From the NCBI GenBank assembly GCA_964058805.1, contig CAXKVV010000790.1, forward strand, positions 1-31,074: a DNA stretch of 31,074 nt, written 5' to 3'. Both the position numbers and the translations under genes were made by a program. The notes under the pieces were generated by a model. That model saw only the letters and a list, made by a program, of their open reading frames with translations, did not search any database and had not been told where the DNA came from. The stretch is from Schoenoplectus triqueter (lineage: Eukaryota; Streptophyta; Magnoliopsida; Poales; Cyperaceae). This document shows positions 10,513 to 20,350 of this stretch, in pieces (position 1 is the stretch's first letter; the number at the start of each line of letters is the position of its first letter).

Positions 10513-11700
10513 TTTTTTTTTTTTGGCAGAAAGTGGGTAACCTCACTTGTTTCTTATAGAAACAAAGAGTCATGTGGTATCACAAATCTGATCCTATAGG
10601 TTGAAATGACTTCATTACCACTAAATTTTATAAGGTAACATATTACTACTTTGGTGCAATTTATATTGATACATCAGACGACTCAATCACTGACTTGAAT
10701 TTTTAAGATCTAAATTGCACTAATTCCTCCTTTATCCAAAGTACTAATCAAAAGCAACAACTCCAAAATATAAGTTTTGACTATCCATAACCCAGATAGA
10801 TATAGGCTATATCAGAAAAGTAGTTCCGTTCAGAATAAGCAGTTTCACGAGTCTGACTACCAATTCTTTTCAAAAGTTTTTGGATTCTTCTAGTCTTCTT
10901 TTTAACCCAAGACGACATAGACGCTTAGCTACCAACCTGTCAATTCCAACGAAAAAAAACTAACCTAAATGATAACCTTTTCATTAACTAGCAGATGAGA
11001 TGTTTTACTAATTATTCTTAATTATCTTCCATACTAAGTCTCAGCCTCCGAATGCTCTATTCCTAAAGTAACACCTGTTAGCTGCACTGGCAGAGAGTTT
11101 ATGTCAGAAGACAACAAATTATTTAAATTATGGTGATAATCAGTACCTTTAATTAAACATTAGTATTGAGCCAATACTATAATTGAACCACCTAAACATT
11201 TTATGGCTTTACAACTGCCTTTTGTAAAAATTAGCCTATTTCTTTCATTCCAAATTACTCATAAAAAACCCCTCTAATTAATCCACATAGCTTGGAATCT
11301 TTATATGGAATATATGCATCTAAGTCCCATAAATCTATAATTGAGCTACAATTAAAGATGAAGTTATTATAGCTAACCAATGCCATAATTGTTGTGATAC
11401 AGAACAGTATATGAAAATGTGGTCTACTGTCTCTAACTCATTACAGAAAACACAATTTTCTTCTCCTTGCCATCTTTTTTCTTAAGGTAATTTTTTGTAA
11501 GAATTTTATTATTTTGTACTAACCATAAAAAAATCTTAATTTTTAATGGAATAAATGATGACCAAGTAGATTTGTAAAGTTTTTTTCTAATACCCCAAAT
11601 TCTAACCAAACATAATAAGAGTGAGTACGAAAAATATCAGATGGACTCCATCTTCAAAGTTCTATTAAAAATCAAATAAAATCTACTGTATCCTATAGCG
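10513..11700 (-). mobile_element. 5'-truncated LINE inserted 45 bp upstream of GLR-A
   Basis: The element starts on the plus strand with twelve Ts (10513-10524), which is a poly(A) tail on the minus strand. It is flanked by a perfect 10-bp target duplication, TGTTCAGATG, at 10503-10512 and 11701-11710. GLR-B keeps the unoccupied site (TGTTTAGATG then CTTTTGGAAC). Minus-strand translation gives the zinc-binding zf-RVT region of plant L1-type LINEs: PLKIKIFLWLVQNNKILTKN, then after a one-base frameshift in an A-run, WQGEENCVFCNELETVDHIF with C-x2-C...H...C spacing and LWHWLA. The rest of the reverse transcriptase is missing, so this is a dead 5'-truncated copy of 1188 bp. Confidence 0.92.
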
Positions 11701-11710
11701 TGTTCAGATG

Positions 11711-12446
11711 CTTTTGGAACGAAGCAATGAGACAACTCATCTCCAGTAGAGATATTGCTCGGTAAGTTGACTTGGTACTTAATTTGACCCCCAAAAACCT
11801 TGAAACTTTATGTGAACCACCAACTTAAGACAAAATGAATAAATATTCAATACTAATTCTTCAGGTGAACAAAAATGAGCTAATACTAATATCTATGTAT
11901 AATACTATATATCTTGTTTGAATATTTTAGGATGTAAACCGAATCAAGAAAACCTATCAATCACTAATTCTATACCTGTCGTCGTTTACAACTTAAGCGG
12001 GTTCTGTTTTATTAACATTTTTTTGAAAAATAATTTAATGAAAAAATGTAGTGCTTAAAATTTTAAAATATTAACTCCAAATCTAATTAATGTCATGATC
12101 TTAAAATATGTCTAACATACGTATTTTATATAAACAAAACTTCCATTTTTTATGACTAGATGTCTGGTCAAATACATTTTTCTCTGAACCAACTTGTGAA
12201 AGTGTGACTACAGGACTACACGACACGGTCAAGTCGACGGTTTTGTCTTGTAGTATTCAAGGCTTCAAGCGGTAATTTTGTCAACAAGAGAAGTTCCTGG
12301 AAAAAGAAATCAAGACTTTTCAACTTTTTATATTCAAACTTACATGGAGAGACTCTTAATTAATTTTCATGATCATCTGCATTTAAAAAAAAATGGTTTC
12401 TGGCCGCCATAGTCATCACCAAACAAGACCATGTTAGTTAAATATA
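11711..12446 (-). promoter_or_regulatory. Displaced distal promoter region of GLR-A
   Basis: CTTTTGGAACGAAGCAATG...GGTAAGTTGACT and then TATTCAAGGCTTCAAGCGGT...GAGAAGTTCCTGG match the GLR-B upstream region. Between them, about 11775-12245 holds roughly 470 bases not present in GLR-B; I cannot tell insertion in A from deletion in B. The region contains the empty site (12257-12265) for the GLR-B MITE. The LINE has pushed it about 1.2 kb away from the coding start. Confidence 0.5.
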
Positions 12447-12667
12447 TCTATTCTGGGGTGAAGGCTGGATTACAACACTAGTTAAACATAAATACTAATT
12501 AAAAGCAATGCCTATAAATAAAAAAGTCTAAATATTTTGGGTCAATAAAAGCAGCTTCATCTGTTATACTTTGAGAAAAGGGAAGTTCAAATGTGTTAAT
12601 CTTGATTTATGTCACCCGGTGCATCTACGCGGGGACATTAATTCCACAAGTAAATAGTAATGCCTGT
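12447..12667. other. Spacer between duplicon units A and B
   Basis: About 220 bases that are not shared by the other ends of the duplication. No gene or recognisable repeat was seen. It holds the duplication breakpoint or sequence inserted there. Confidence 0.5.
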
Positions 12668-12802
12668 AAGTGATTAAACATGGTAAAAATAAACACAACA
12701 CGTATTTTAGTTTTTTCTTATAAATCTGTCCGTGATAAAATCGATGGTTCGGATCCAGTAAATCCATATATATATAGACTGTTTCTAGCGGGTTTTAGCA
12801 AG

Positions 12803-12950
12803 TTTGTCATGTCGATGGTGAAGTAAATTGAAGCGCTTGTATCCAAGGTGCTCGATAAAATGCCTAAACGAGATCCTCCATATGTCCTGGGACTAACCGA
12901 TATGGCCTCGTGGTTGTCCACTTCGTTTTTCTTCACCTGGTTGCCAATCC
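12803..12950 (+). pseudogene. Possible PPR-repeat gene fragment (unit B)
   Basis: Counterpart of the fragment at 3985-4075, reading VSKVLDKMPKRDPP in the plus frame. This copy has additional sequence (TCCACTTCGTTTTTCTTCACC) not present in unit A. It is a duplicated relic at best. Confidence 0.25.
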
Positions 12951-13278
12951 CTTGAAACCAAGTAAGATTTAAATCGTTTTAACTAAACAGATGCATAGCT
13001 CTTAAAAATTGACGGGAAAACCTACTATGGAATGGAATTACTATTTTAACACCCATGACTTTAAACCAGAAAACTTCTGTTCAGGTATCTCAGGCACGCA
13101 ATCTGAGCATTATATATCAGTGGTTTTCTGATTATGTTTTTCCAAATATGTACAACTGTTAATCTGTCTAAAAGAATGTAAAATTTGTAGATCACCGTAC
13201 GTAAATCTTTACAAGGTGCCACATGTTAATGACTGGCATCATCTTCTTTTTTATCATGATTATGCTGAATAACTAAAC

Positions 13279-13753
13279 TGTTATAAAATGATATATCTCG
13301 GTGGAGCGAAGAGAGGGAAGAGAGAACAATTCTGAAATTTCTTTCTATTCAAACTATATCTTCTATTTCTTTTACACTATTTTCTTCTCTCTTACTTACT
13401 TACAACAGAATACAAGTCTATTTATAGCCTTAGACATGACTCTTAAAATTCATAATAAAAACATATAATAAAAATATAATTCTAAACAGCACCCTTTCAG
13501 CTGATCACTATCAACTAAAATCGTCATAACTCTCTGTAGGGAACTCTAAATGACTTGGAATTTGAACCATTGGAAACTAGACTTCAAGAGCTTTTCATCC
13601 ATAGGTCATACACTAAATTTCACATCTATTTGCCCCTTCAAATGCTGTCATTAATCAGCCTTAAAATTCTGCCAAAGTGCTGAAGCCAAAGAGTCTCAAT
13701 TTATTTCCTAATTTATTTAACTTTAATATTAAAATTAAGTTTATATTTCAACA
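13279..13753 (-). repeat. 3' LTR of the small LTR element
   Basis: A 475-bp TG...CA repeat matching 14560-14990 along most of its length (for example AGCTGATCACT, GAACCATT, TCCATAGGTCATACA, TTATATTTCAACA). The outer ~150 bp is strongly diverged. The many substitutions and indels mean the insertion is not recent. Confidence 0.9.
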
Positions 13754-14544
13754 CCCCCTCTTAAACTTAATTTCTTTTTCATCCTTCATACCAATCATCA
13801 TTGCACTTCTTCATAACTCGCAGCGAATAGCGACGTCACTCATTGACGGCTTCTTCTCGATTCATTGATCTAGGAAATTCAAAAAATCAATCGTGATTTC
13901 ATCTCATATGTCATCCAATTTGTCTGATTCTTCAGGTCATGTATATGTGAGATTCACACCCACACCGCGGCTCCACACCGTATTTTTTCATGTGGCTCCA
14001 CACCACATCTTCTCATGGTCTTCACACACTTCCAGCAAAATATCTCATAATGTTGCTAGTTCTCTTATTCTGACACTCATTGCACAGGCTATCATGAATC
14101 ATTGCTCATGTCGGCTTCATTCACCGATTCTTCGAAGACCACTGGCAAAAACTTTACCACACTTTTGTAACATTCGCTGCTTGATACATAACTCTCATCA
14201 TTGACAAATTTTTTTTCTTACAATATCTCTAAAACTATCCCCACTCTTTTCTTTTTTTTTTCTCCTCTTTTTTAACAAAAAAAAATCACCACATGATATT
14301 TTTTCATTATTCCGACATTTTTTCTTTTCTCACAAAAAAAATAAGGGGTTTTTTTTCACTAATTTTTTAATGCTCCTAACAACACAGAAAAACACATATA
14401 CTAAAATAAACTCAGAAAACACTCTTAACACTTAACTTTCTTTAAAATAAATATCGAGACTCACCATATTTTTTTTTGTTCAACATCTTTTTTTTTTCTT
14501 CTTTTTCTTCGCCATGATAGATCTCTCTTGATCAACTGAACCTG

Positions 14545-14556
14545 GCTCTGATACCA
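14545..14556 (-). other. Primer-binding site for initiator Met-tRNA
   Basis: The minus strand reads TGGTATCAGAGC, complementary to the 3' end of plant initiator tRNA-Met, three bases inside the 5' LTR. This fixes the element's orientation. Confidence 0.92.
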
Positions 14557-14559
14557 CTT

Positions 14560-14990
14560 TGTTAAAAAATAAAGGTGGATAAAATAAATTTTCTTACTAT
14601 TAGACACTCTTGTATCTTTTTTTTATATATCAAACAACATATTACAACTCTATTTATAGGCTAAACATCTAAGAAAACTCTAAAAATTCGTAATAAAAAC
14701 ATATAATAAAAACAGAATTCTAAACGGCACCCTTTCAGCTGATCACTGTTCACTAAAATCGTCATAACTCTATGTAGGAACTCCAAACGACTTAGAATTT
14801 GAACCATTATAAACTAGACTTCAAGAGCTTTCCATCCATAGGTCATACATTAAATTTCATATCCATTGGCCCCTTCAAATGCTGTCATTAATCAGACTTA
14901 AAATTCTATCAAAGTGCTGAAGCCAAAGAGTCTCTATTCATTTCCTAATTTATTTAACTTTAATACTAAAATTAAGTTTATATTTCAACA
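14560..14990 (-). repeat. 5' LTR of the small LTR element
   Basis: A 431-bp TG...CA repeat paired with 13279-13753. The left part (AAAAAATAAAGGTGG...) differs from the partner LTR through small indels. Confidence 0.9.
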
Positions 14991-15032
14991 TAAACAACTT
15001 AACCAGTTTATTTAATTTTTTTCCTCACAGAT

Positions 15033-15178
15033 TTATTCATGTGATCCGTCCCTGGTATGATCAAGCGTATCTCCGATGGAGAAGGAAGACATCTCGATCC
15101 CATTATTTACAATTTCCCTTCCTGGCGTCCCTTCATTACTTGTAATTTCTTCAACGTCACTTACATAATAAGGTGAGG
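15033..15178 (-). pseudogene. Untranslated relic of the GLR-B C-terminal tail
   Basis: This stretch is collinear with the last 52 codons and stop of GLR-A, but it lies beyond the new stop created by the one-base deletion in GLR-B, so it is now 3' UTR. It retains strong nucleotide similarity to GLR-A, which indicates a recent loss. Confidence 0.85.
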
Positions 15179-18100
15179 TTATTTTGATCTCACATTATTA
15201 TAAACATTGGGTGATGTCATTGTGTGGCCATTTGACTGATCTTCTTCTCTTGGCTCATCATTCTCGGGAGGATTTTGTGAGGCATCGGTGTTTGTCGTAC
15301 TGTTGTCTCTCTGGTAGATGGCAAAAAACATGTGGATAATTAGAGCTAAAATGGATGACGCTCCTGTTAATAGAAGCAGACCCACGAAGCTATGAAATGT
15401 GAGGCTGATCGAACTAGTTGTGTCTTCTTTGTCAGTGAAGGTATTGTTTCCGTATATTTTTTCGTCAAAGTTTGTCATATTAGTGCTCTCCATGACATTC
15501 AAGATTGCTCTTGACATATCTGCCACTAATGGCGATCCTTTTGGAAATGCCTAAGCAAACAAAGTTAAACAAATTTTTAAAAAAATATGTTATGTTTCAA
15601 TATAAGAAATAAACCGATTTAATTGAAAATCATGGTCACTATACGACTTTTTCGTGTCAATTATCAGTTCCAGTGCAAGGTAGTATGCTTCATACTTTTG
15701 TATTTTGTGGCGTCAATGCACAATTTCCATGATAGAAGGTATAACACGTTTCTATTATTTATTGGTGATACTGATTACTGATAGGACCCTTATACAAGCA
15801 AATCAAGATTACTTGACAATATCCAAAGCTAATGTAGACAAAGCATTTTTGTGGTTCTAACTCGAAAAGTACATTAAATCATCTCTAAATTTCAATTGAA
15901 CATGTTCATTAAGTTTTTCATATAAATACCTTGTGGGATACAAAAATTTGGGATGGTTTCAGTTTTCTAAGTCAATATTTCAATTTTTGAGTATATTTAA
16001 TATTTATACATTATTTAAAAAATTAAAAACAATAACTTAGAAAACTCAAAATATTTTAATTTTTTTATCCCATAAGATTTTCATATGAAGAATTTAATGA
16101 GTATGATAAATTAAAATTTGAATTTAATTTGATATGTTTTTTGAGTTAGGAACATGAAAGGGATTGTGCTCCTAGAAGTACATTAGTTTTACTCTAATAA
16201 TATAATAATAACACATACATCTATTATAATAATAGTAATGCTATAATAATAAGAATAAGAATAATCCTATTAACAATGGTCAAAATAAATCTTTACTATA
16301 AAACACACTCCTAAATTCTAAATTTTAAATTCTAAAATCACAAAATATAAAAATTGAAAATCCAAAAACCCGAAGGTTATAATTCTACTACTAAACTCTA
16401 ACTTGTGGACCATGATTATCATACGTGGATCGTCATCTTCCAGGTATTCTTATCAAAGATTTTTAAAATACTTCAATATGGAGAAAAAAGGTTTTGAGAT
16501 AGAGAGAAAGAACTTACAAATCCAAATCCAGCGGTCTTGTAAGTCGGCCCAACCATGGTATAATTTTTAGGATACTTCATGAGAAACACCTTTAGGTAGG
16601 GTATCTCATCAAGAACAACTGCCACTGTTTCATTGGATAATGCCTCATTGTAATTGTCTGGCGATGATAAAGCAATGGTCTTTGATTCATTCACCCCTAG
16701 CCGCTTCAGAAGACCCGGCATGAATGAATCATACAAGTACCCCACATTCTGCCCTGTTTTGATAACTTGCTCTATGCTCGTCACTGTCGCCTGGAGCTGC
16801 TCAACTGTCAGCTTGGAGGACAGGCTTGCAGTATAACTCTGTTGTAGGATGAGCACCACAAATACCCAATTTATCACCACAAGCCGTGACAAGTTGCTGA
16901 CCAACTTCTCTCTGTGTGCAAAGACTAGAGTTGAAAATGTAAAGTAGAAGATAGAACCCATTTGGTTCGCAGGCCCTCCTCTGAACTCATTGTTTACTCG
17001 GTGCTCTATGAACCAGACTGTGATGCCAGTAAAGAGAAAGAAGGCGCCAGTGGTGATCCATAACTTCGCAGTCAAGGGCTCCAAGAAGGCCCATGGGGAT
17101 TTCTTGTTCACATCCTTAATTGGGACGAGCAGGCGTACTCCTGACTCGGTGTAAGGAAGCGTGAAATCAACATACAAGGAGCGATTCGCCAAGATGGTGA
17201 TATCACCAACGACAGCATCATACCTCTGTATATTTTGGATTCACAAAGTCAGCTGCCAGTTGGGTATTCATAAACCTACTGCAACTTAATTTTGTTTTGA
17301 ATTATTACTAAACCATCTATATGAGCAAATTATAATCCAGTTCTATTGCGAATTTAAGTATTGTGCTTTTTTTTTCTCTTTGATTAGTTATGAACTGGCA
17401 GTAATTGTTAATTGGACAAATTAAGTTCATGTCTATTTGGAGAAGCTGTATGGTTGGAATTTATATAGTATAGTTTCTAATTGATTTTTATTAATTCTTA
17501 TTGGATCGTCTCTTGGAATAAGAATAGTGCAAACTACAATCGTCTCCTTCATGATATAGCTAAATGTCAAATTTAAGTTTAATTTGTTATGGGAATATGA
17601 TTAAAACACGCTAATTGAACTTGCACTACCTCATTTAAGAACATCTGGAAGGTTTATTCGGAAATTAAACAAAGCGACTATGAACTCATTACCAACTATA
17701 GAAAAAAGTTGAAGAAGAGAGAAGCACAGGAAGCAAACCTTGAGATAAACCTGGTACACAAGCTCATTGTAACCTGTGGGCTCGTGGGTTTTGGGGTCAG
17801 TGTACTCTTCAAATTTATAAGAGACATTATAAGGCAGTTGATCAACCGCAGCTTCAAACACCTTTATGCTATAGCCAGAGAAGTTGTGTGGGGCTTTTGG
17901 GTCCTTCTGCACAAACTCTGTAAATCCAGGATAGCTGGGAACTCCAATCAGTAGTGTACCCCCAGTCACCGGCCATTGCCATCCCTTAGATGCAGTTGGG
18001 TTCTTTCCTCGCCAGTTAATGGGTACATTGCTACTGGTCCAGTAGCCAATTACAGTGTTATTTCCACCTACAACATTGGTTATCTCAAAATGTCCGGACT

Positions 18101-19601
18101 GTAACTGGCCATTAATCAACTTAAAATCACCGCTTATCCCAGTGAAACTGGTTGATAATATTGAAGCCTTCAGTTCTGGACCCATCTCAGAAACCCCAAT
18201 TTTTGAAAAATCAGTCGAGTTGTACAGTGTGTTGGAGGCTTTAAAGGATAAACTAGCATGTTTTACATGCTCAACAGATTTGGCCAATAACCAAACCGTG
18301 TCATATGCCCAGAGACCAAAAACAGTAGGCCCACCGTTCACCTTGTATTTGTTTCTCAGTTTCACAGAAACACCCTGAAACATCGATGTATTTTTTGGTA
18401 CATACGGCCTAATACCCAACATACCTTGCATCACATTGCTGGCATTCAACCCGACAAGATCTACAATGTCTGTTAATCCATATGTTGTAATCCAAACAAA
18501 CTCATCGGTGTGCATGTTTTTCTCTTTAGCACTTGAGAAGAATTTGAGAGCTAATCTTTTCGACATGTGAACGACAAAGACTCTGGTTCTGTTGGCTTTC
18601 ATATAATCGAGGGCTGCATTTATTTCACTGTTACTTGCCATAGAAGAAATTTTACATCGGTATGGAACATACACATCAATTCCTTGTAAAGTGTCAACTA
18701 GGTACGGGACAAACATGTTGCCGGAGCTGTTATCCTCGAAAACCGGCACCGCCTCCTTCCATGTGAAGAATTGAGCAATCGAGGCAATGACAGCGATCTG
18801 TGATGAGTCATTCCAGGAGGTACGAATAAAGTAAGGAGTCTGGTTGAAAGAAGTGGATGGGAACTTTGCCGAGAACGAAATGATCGGTACATTTGAATTG
18901 TTCCCGAGCGCGATGAGGAACTTTGCTTGATTTGAGCTTTGCGGTCCAATTATTGCATGGACTCGGACGTTTTTCAGCAGATCAAGGGCTGCATGGTTAC
19001 CAGCAATGATCTTCGTAAGTTATATTTGCAATATTAGAACCTTAGAACGGGAACTTGGAATAAAGAGAAATATTTAAGTTTTGAAACACAAAATAGAAGA
19101 AGACAAATTTATTTCATCAAAAAAAAAGGACAAATTTTAATTTTCTGTGCCCTCTTCATGCATATAAGTTTGGATGGTACTTTCCATTTGTGAATTTGTG
19201 ACCTCTTGTTTCCACTCTCTATCCTTCAAAAATAAACTTTTCAGCTAGCTATCAATAAGCAAAAGAAAACAACCTGCAACTGCTGCACCAAAGACATCAC
19301 TGTCCGCATCGTTGTCTGCACGGTCAAGGTGATCGCTCTTCAAGTCCCTCAACACCAGGGAGATTCTCGTCGTGTAATTTAGATGTGCTGAATTTGAATA
19401 GAAATCATCCAACGCCAGTTGCATGCAGCTCCAGCTGATGCCACCGTTCCATGAAGAAGTATCCAATATAACACCTACCTTTACATGTGTGACGTTGTTT
19501 CTTTCACTAGCAACGTTCTGTGCTTCAAGTAGTAGTAGTGAAATCAAGAAGTACAGGAGAAAAGCTAGTTGTGGTAGATGGTGACCACAATGGGGCATCA
19601 T
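15179..19601 (-). CDS. GLR2-like: Glutamate receptor-like channel GLR-B (GLR2-type), tail truncated by frameshift
   Basis: Four minus-strand exons, 19601-19274, 18988-17739, 17225-16518 and 15550-15179, join in frame (phases 1, 0, 0) into 2658 nt, or 885 aa. The start mirrors GLR-A: ATGATG before signal peptide LAFLLYFLISLLLL. An upstream in-frame ATG at 19691 would add 30 residues but has no counterpart in GLR-A and would bury the signal peptide. ATD, S1 (GGTLLIGVP, DFTLPYTESG), M1, pore (QMGSIFYFTFSTL), M3 gate (SYTASLSSKLTVEQL) and M4 (LLLLTGASSILALIIHMFF) are all present. In exon 4, GLR-A's GTGGAGGTC is GTGAGATC here; the missing base gives NNVRSK and a stop, removing the last 52 tail residues. 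The channel core is unaffected, so a functional protein is plausible, with altered trafficking or regulation. Intron 3 (967 bp) carries a MITE. Confidence 0.9.
15854..16153. mobile_element. Foldback MITE, family 1, copy 3 (GLR-B intron 3)
   Basis: GTTCTAACTC...TACATTAAATCATCTC on the left is mirrored by GATATGTTTTTTGAGTTAGGAAC on the right, and the interior (TTAAAAACAATAACTTAG...) aligns with the elements at 1685-2033 and 2051-2433. GLR-A intron 3 lacks it, so it inserted after the duplication or was lost from A. It is more diverged between its arms than the copies near 2 kb. Confidence 0.8.
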
Positions 19602-19623
19602 TAATCTATTCCAAACTTTGTGT

Positions 19624-19642
19624 GGGTGGGTGGGGGGGGGGG
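19624..19642 (+). promoter_or_regulatory. G-run (potential G-quadruplex) just upstream of GLR-B
   Basis: GGGTGGGT followed by eleven Gs on the plus strand, which is the template strand of GLR-B, starting 22 bases upstream of its ATG. GLR-A has no such run (CTTTTTGGGCTCTC). The pattern fits a G-quadruplex motif in the 5' leader; any effect is inferred. Confidence 0.5.
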
Positions 19643-19752
19643 TGTTACTTTTTTTGTTTAGATGCTTTTGGAACAAAGCAATAGTAGACAATTCATCTCC
19701 ATTTACAGATGTTCGGTAAGTTGACTGAGTAATAGTGCACTATTCAAGGCTT

Positions 19753-20142
19753 CAGATTTTTTTATATATAATAATTATATTATTAATAATAAGGGTGATA
19801 AAAGTAAAATTTTAAATCTACGAATGACAGCACGTCATTTGCAGTGGCGCATTTGTCAGTGGCGTTTTTACTGAAACGCGTCACTGAGAGTGGCGCGTTT
19901 GTCTCTTACAAATAGCAATCACACAGATAAATACCTGCACGTGTATTTATAGTGATCAAAAACTCATTTTTAGACAAACACGCCACTGATGCGTTTACAC
20001 AAAGACGCCATTGACAATGGCGCGTTTCAGTAAAGATGTCATTGACAGTGGCGCGCTGCCATTTATAAATTTAAAATTTCATTTTTATCACTCTTATTAT
20101 TAATAATATGATTTTTATAATTATTATATATAAAAAAATCTG
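19753..20142. mobile_element. Mutator-like foldback MITE in GLR-B promoter
   Basis: A 390-bp element with long inverted repeats starting CAGATTTTTTTATATATAAT. The arms pair for well over 100 bp, including TTATTAATAATAAG(A/G)GTGATAAAA and the internal GTGGCG(C)GTTT and ACTGAAACGCG blocks. A 9-bp target duplication, TCAAGGCTT, lies at 19744-19752 and 20143-20151. Unit A keeps the single empty site at 12257-12265. A 9-bp duplication and long inverted repeats are typical of Mutator-like elements. It has no transposase. Its near edge is about 150 bp upstream of the GLR-B ATG. Confidence 0.9.
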
Positions 20143-20350
20143 TCAAGGCTTCAACCGGTCATTTTGTCTACGAGAGAAGTTCCTGGAAAAAGAAAGCAAA
20201 TACTTTTCAACTTTTTATATTCAAACGAATCAAAATTACATGGTGAAACTCTTAATTCTATATCATCATCATCTGCATTTTTTTTAAACCAAAATATGGT
20301 TTTTGGCCGCAATAGTCATCACCAAACAGGACCATGTTAGTTAAACATAT

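Larger units (their letters stand above)
3641..12446. repeat. Duplicon unit A (contains GLR-A)
   Basis: From 'AAAGTGATTAGACATG' onward this block is collinear with 12668-20350: 3' flank, all four GLR exons, introns and promoter are shared, ending near the shared CACCAAACA(A/G)GACCATGTTAGTTAAA. The two units lie head to tail with about 220 bp between them. Exons are nearly identical (exon sizes 328/328, 1247/1250 and 708/708), whereas non-coding parts differ mainly by discrete insertions. The outer limits were placed by eye and are good to about 20 bases. Confidence 0.88.
13279..14990 (-). mobile_element. Small non-autonomous LTR retrotransposon (TRIM/LARD-like)
   Basis: A 1712-bp element flanked by the 5-bp target duplication TAAAC (13274-13278 and 14991-14995). 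Unit A keeps the empty site AACTAAACAACTTAACC. The ends are TG...CA. It lies on the minus strand: 5' LTR 14990-14560, three bases, then a primer-binding site matching initiator Met-tRNA (TGGTATCAGAGC, 14556-14545), an 806-bp interior, a polypurine tract (AAGAGGGGG, around 13762-13754) and the 3' LTR 13753-13279. The interior encodes no gag or pol; its largest ORF is low-complexity His/Ser-rich and unconvincing. It lies beyond the 3' end of GLR-B and could supply that gene's poly(A) site. Confidence 0.92.
12668..20350. repeat. Duplicon unit B (contains GLR-B)
   Basis: Direct, head-to-tail copy of 3641-12446. It begins at TAAGTGATTAAACATGG and ends near CATGTTAGTTAAACATATA. It differs from unit A by an LTR retrotransposon (13279-14990), a MITE in intron 3 (15854-16153) and a MITE in the promoter (19753-20142), and lacks the intron-1 and LINE insertions of unit A. 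Confidence 0.88.

Noticed and set aside
13893..14204. 103-aa ORF inside the LTR element
   Set aside because: Low-complexity Ser/His-rich translation with no gag or pol motif, and on the strand opposite to the element's primer-binding site.
14545..14556. tRNA-like sequence
   Set aside because: Only the 12 bases complementary to a tRNA 3' end are present; this is a retrotransposon primer-binding site, not a tRNA gene.
19602..19691. 30-residue in-frame N-terminal extension of GLR-B from an upstream ATG
   Set aside because: It is not present in GLR-A, is made partly by the G-run (Pro-rich translation), and would place the signal peptide internally.
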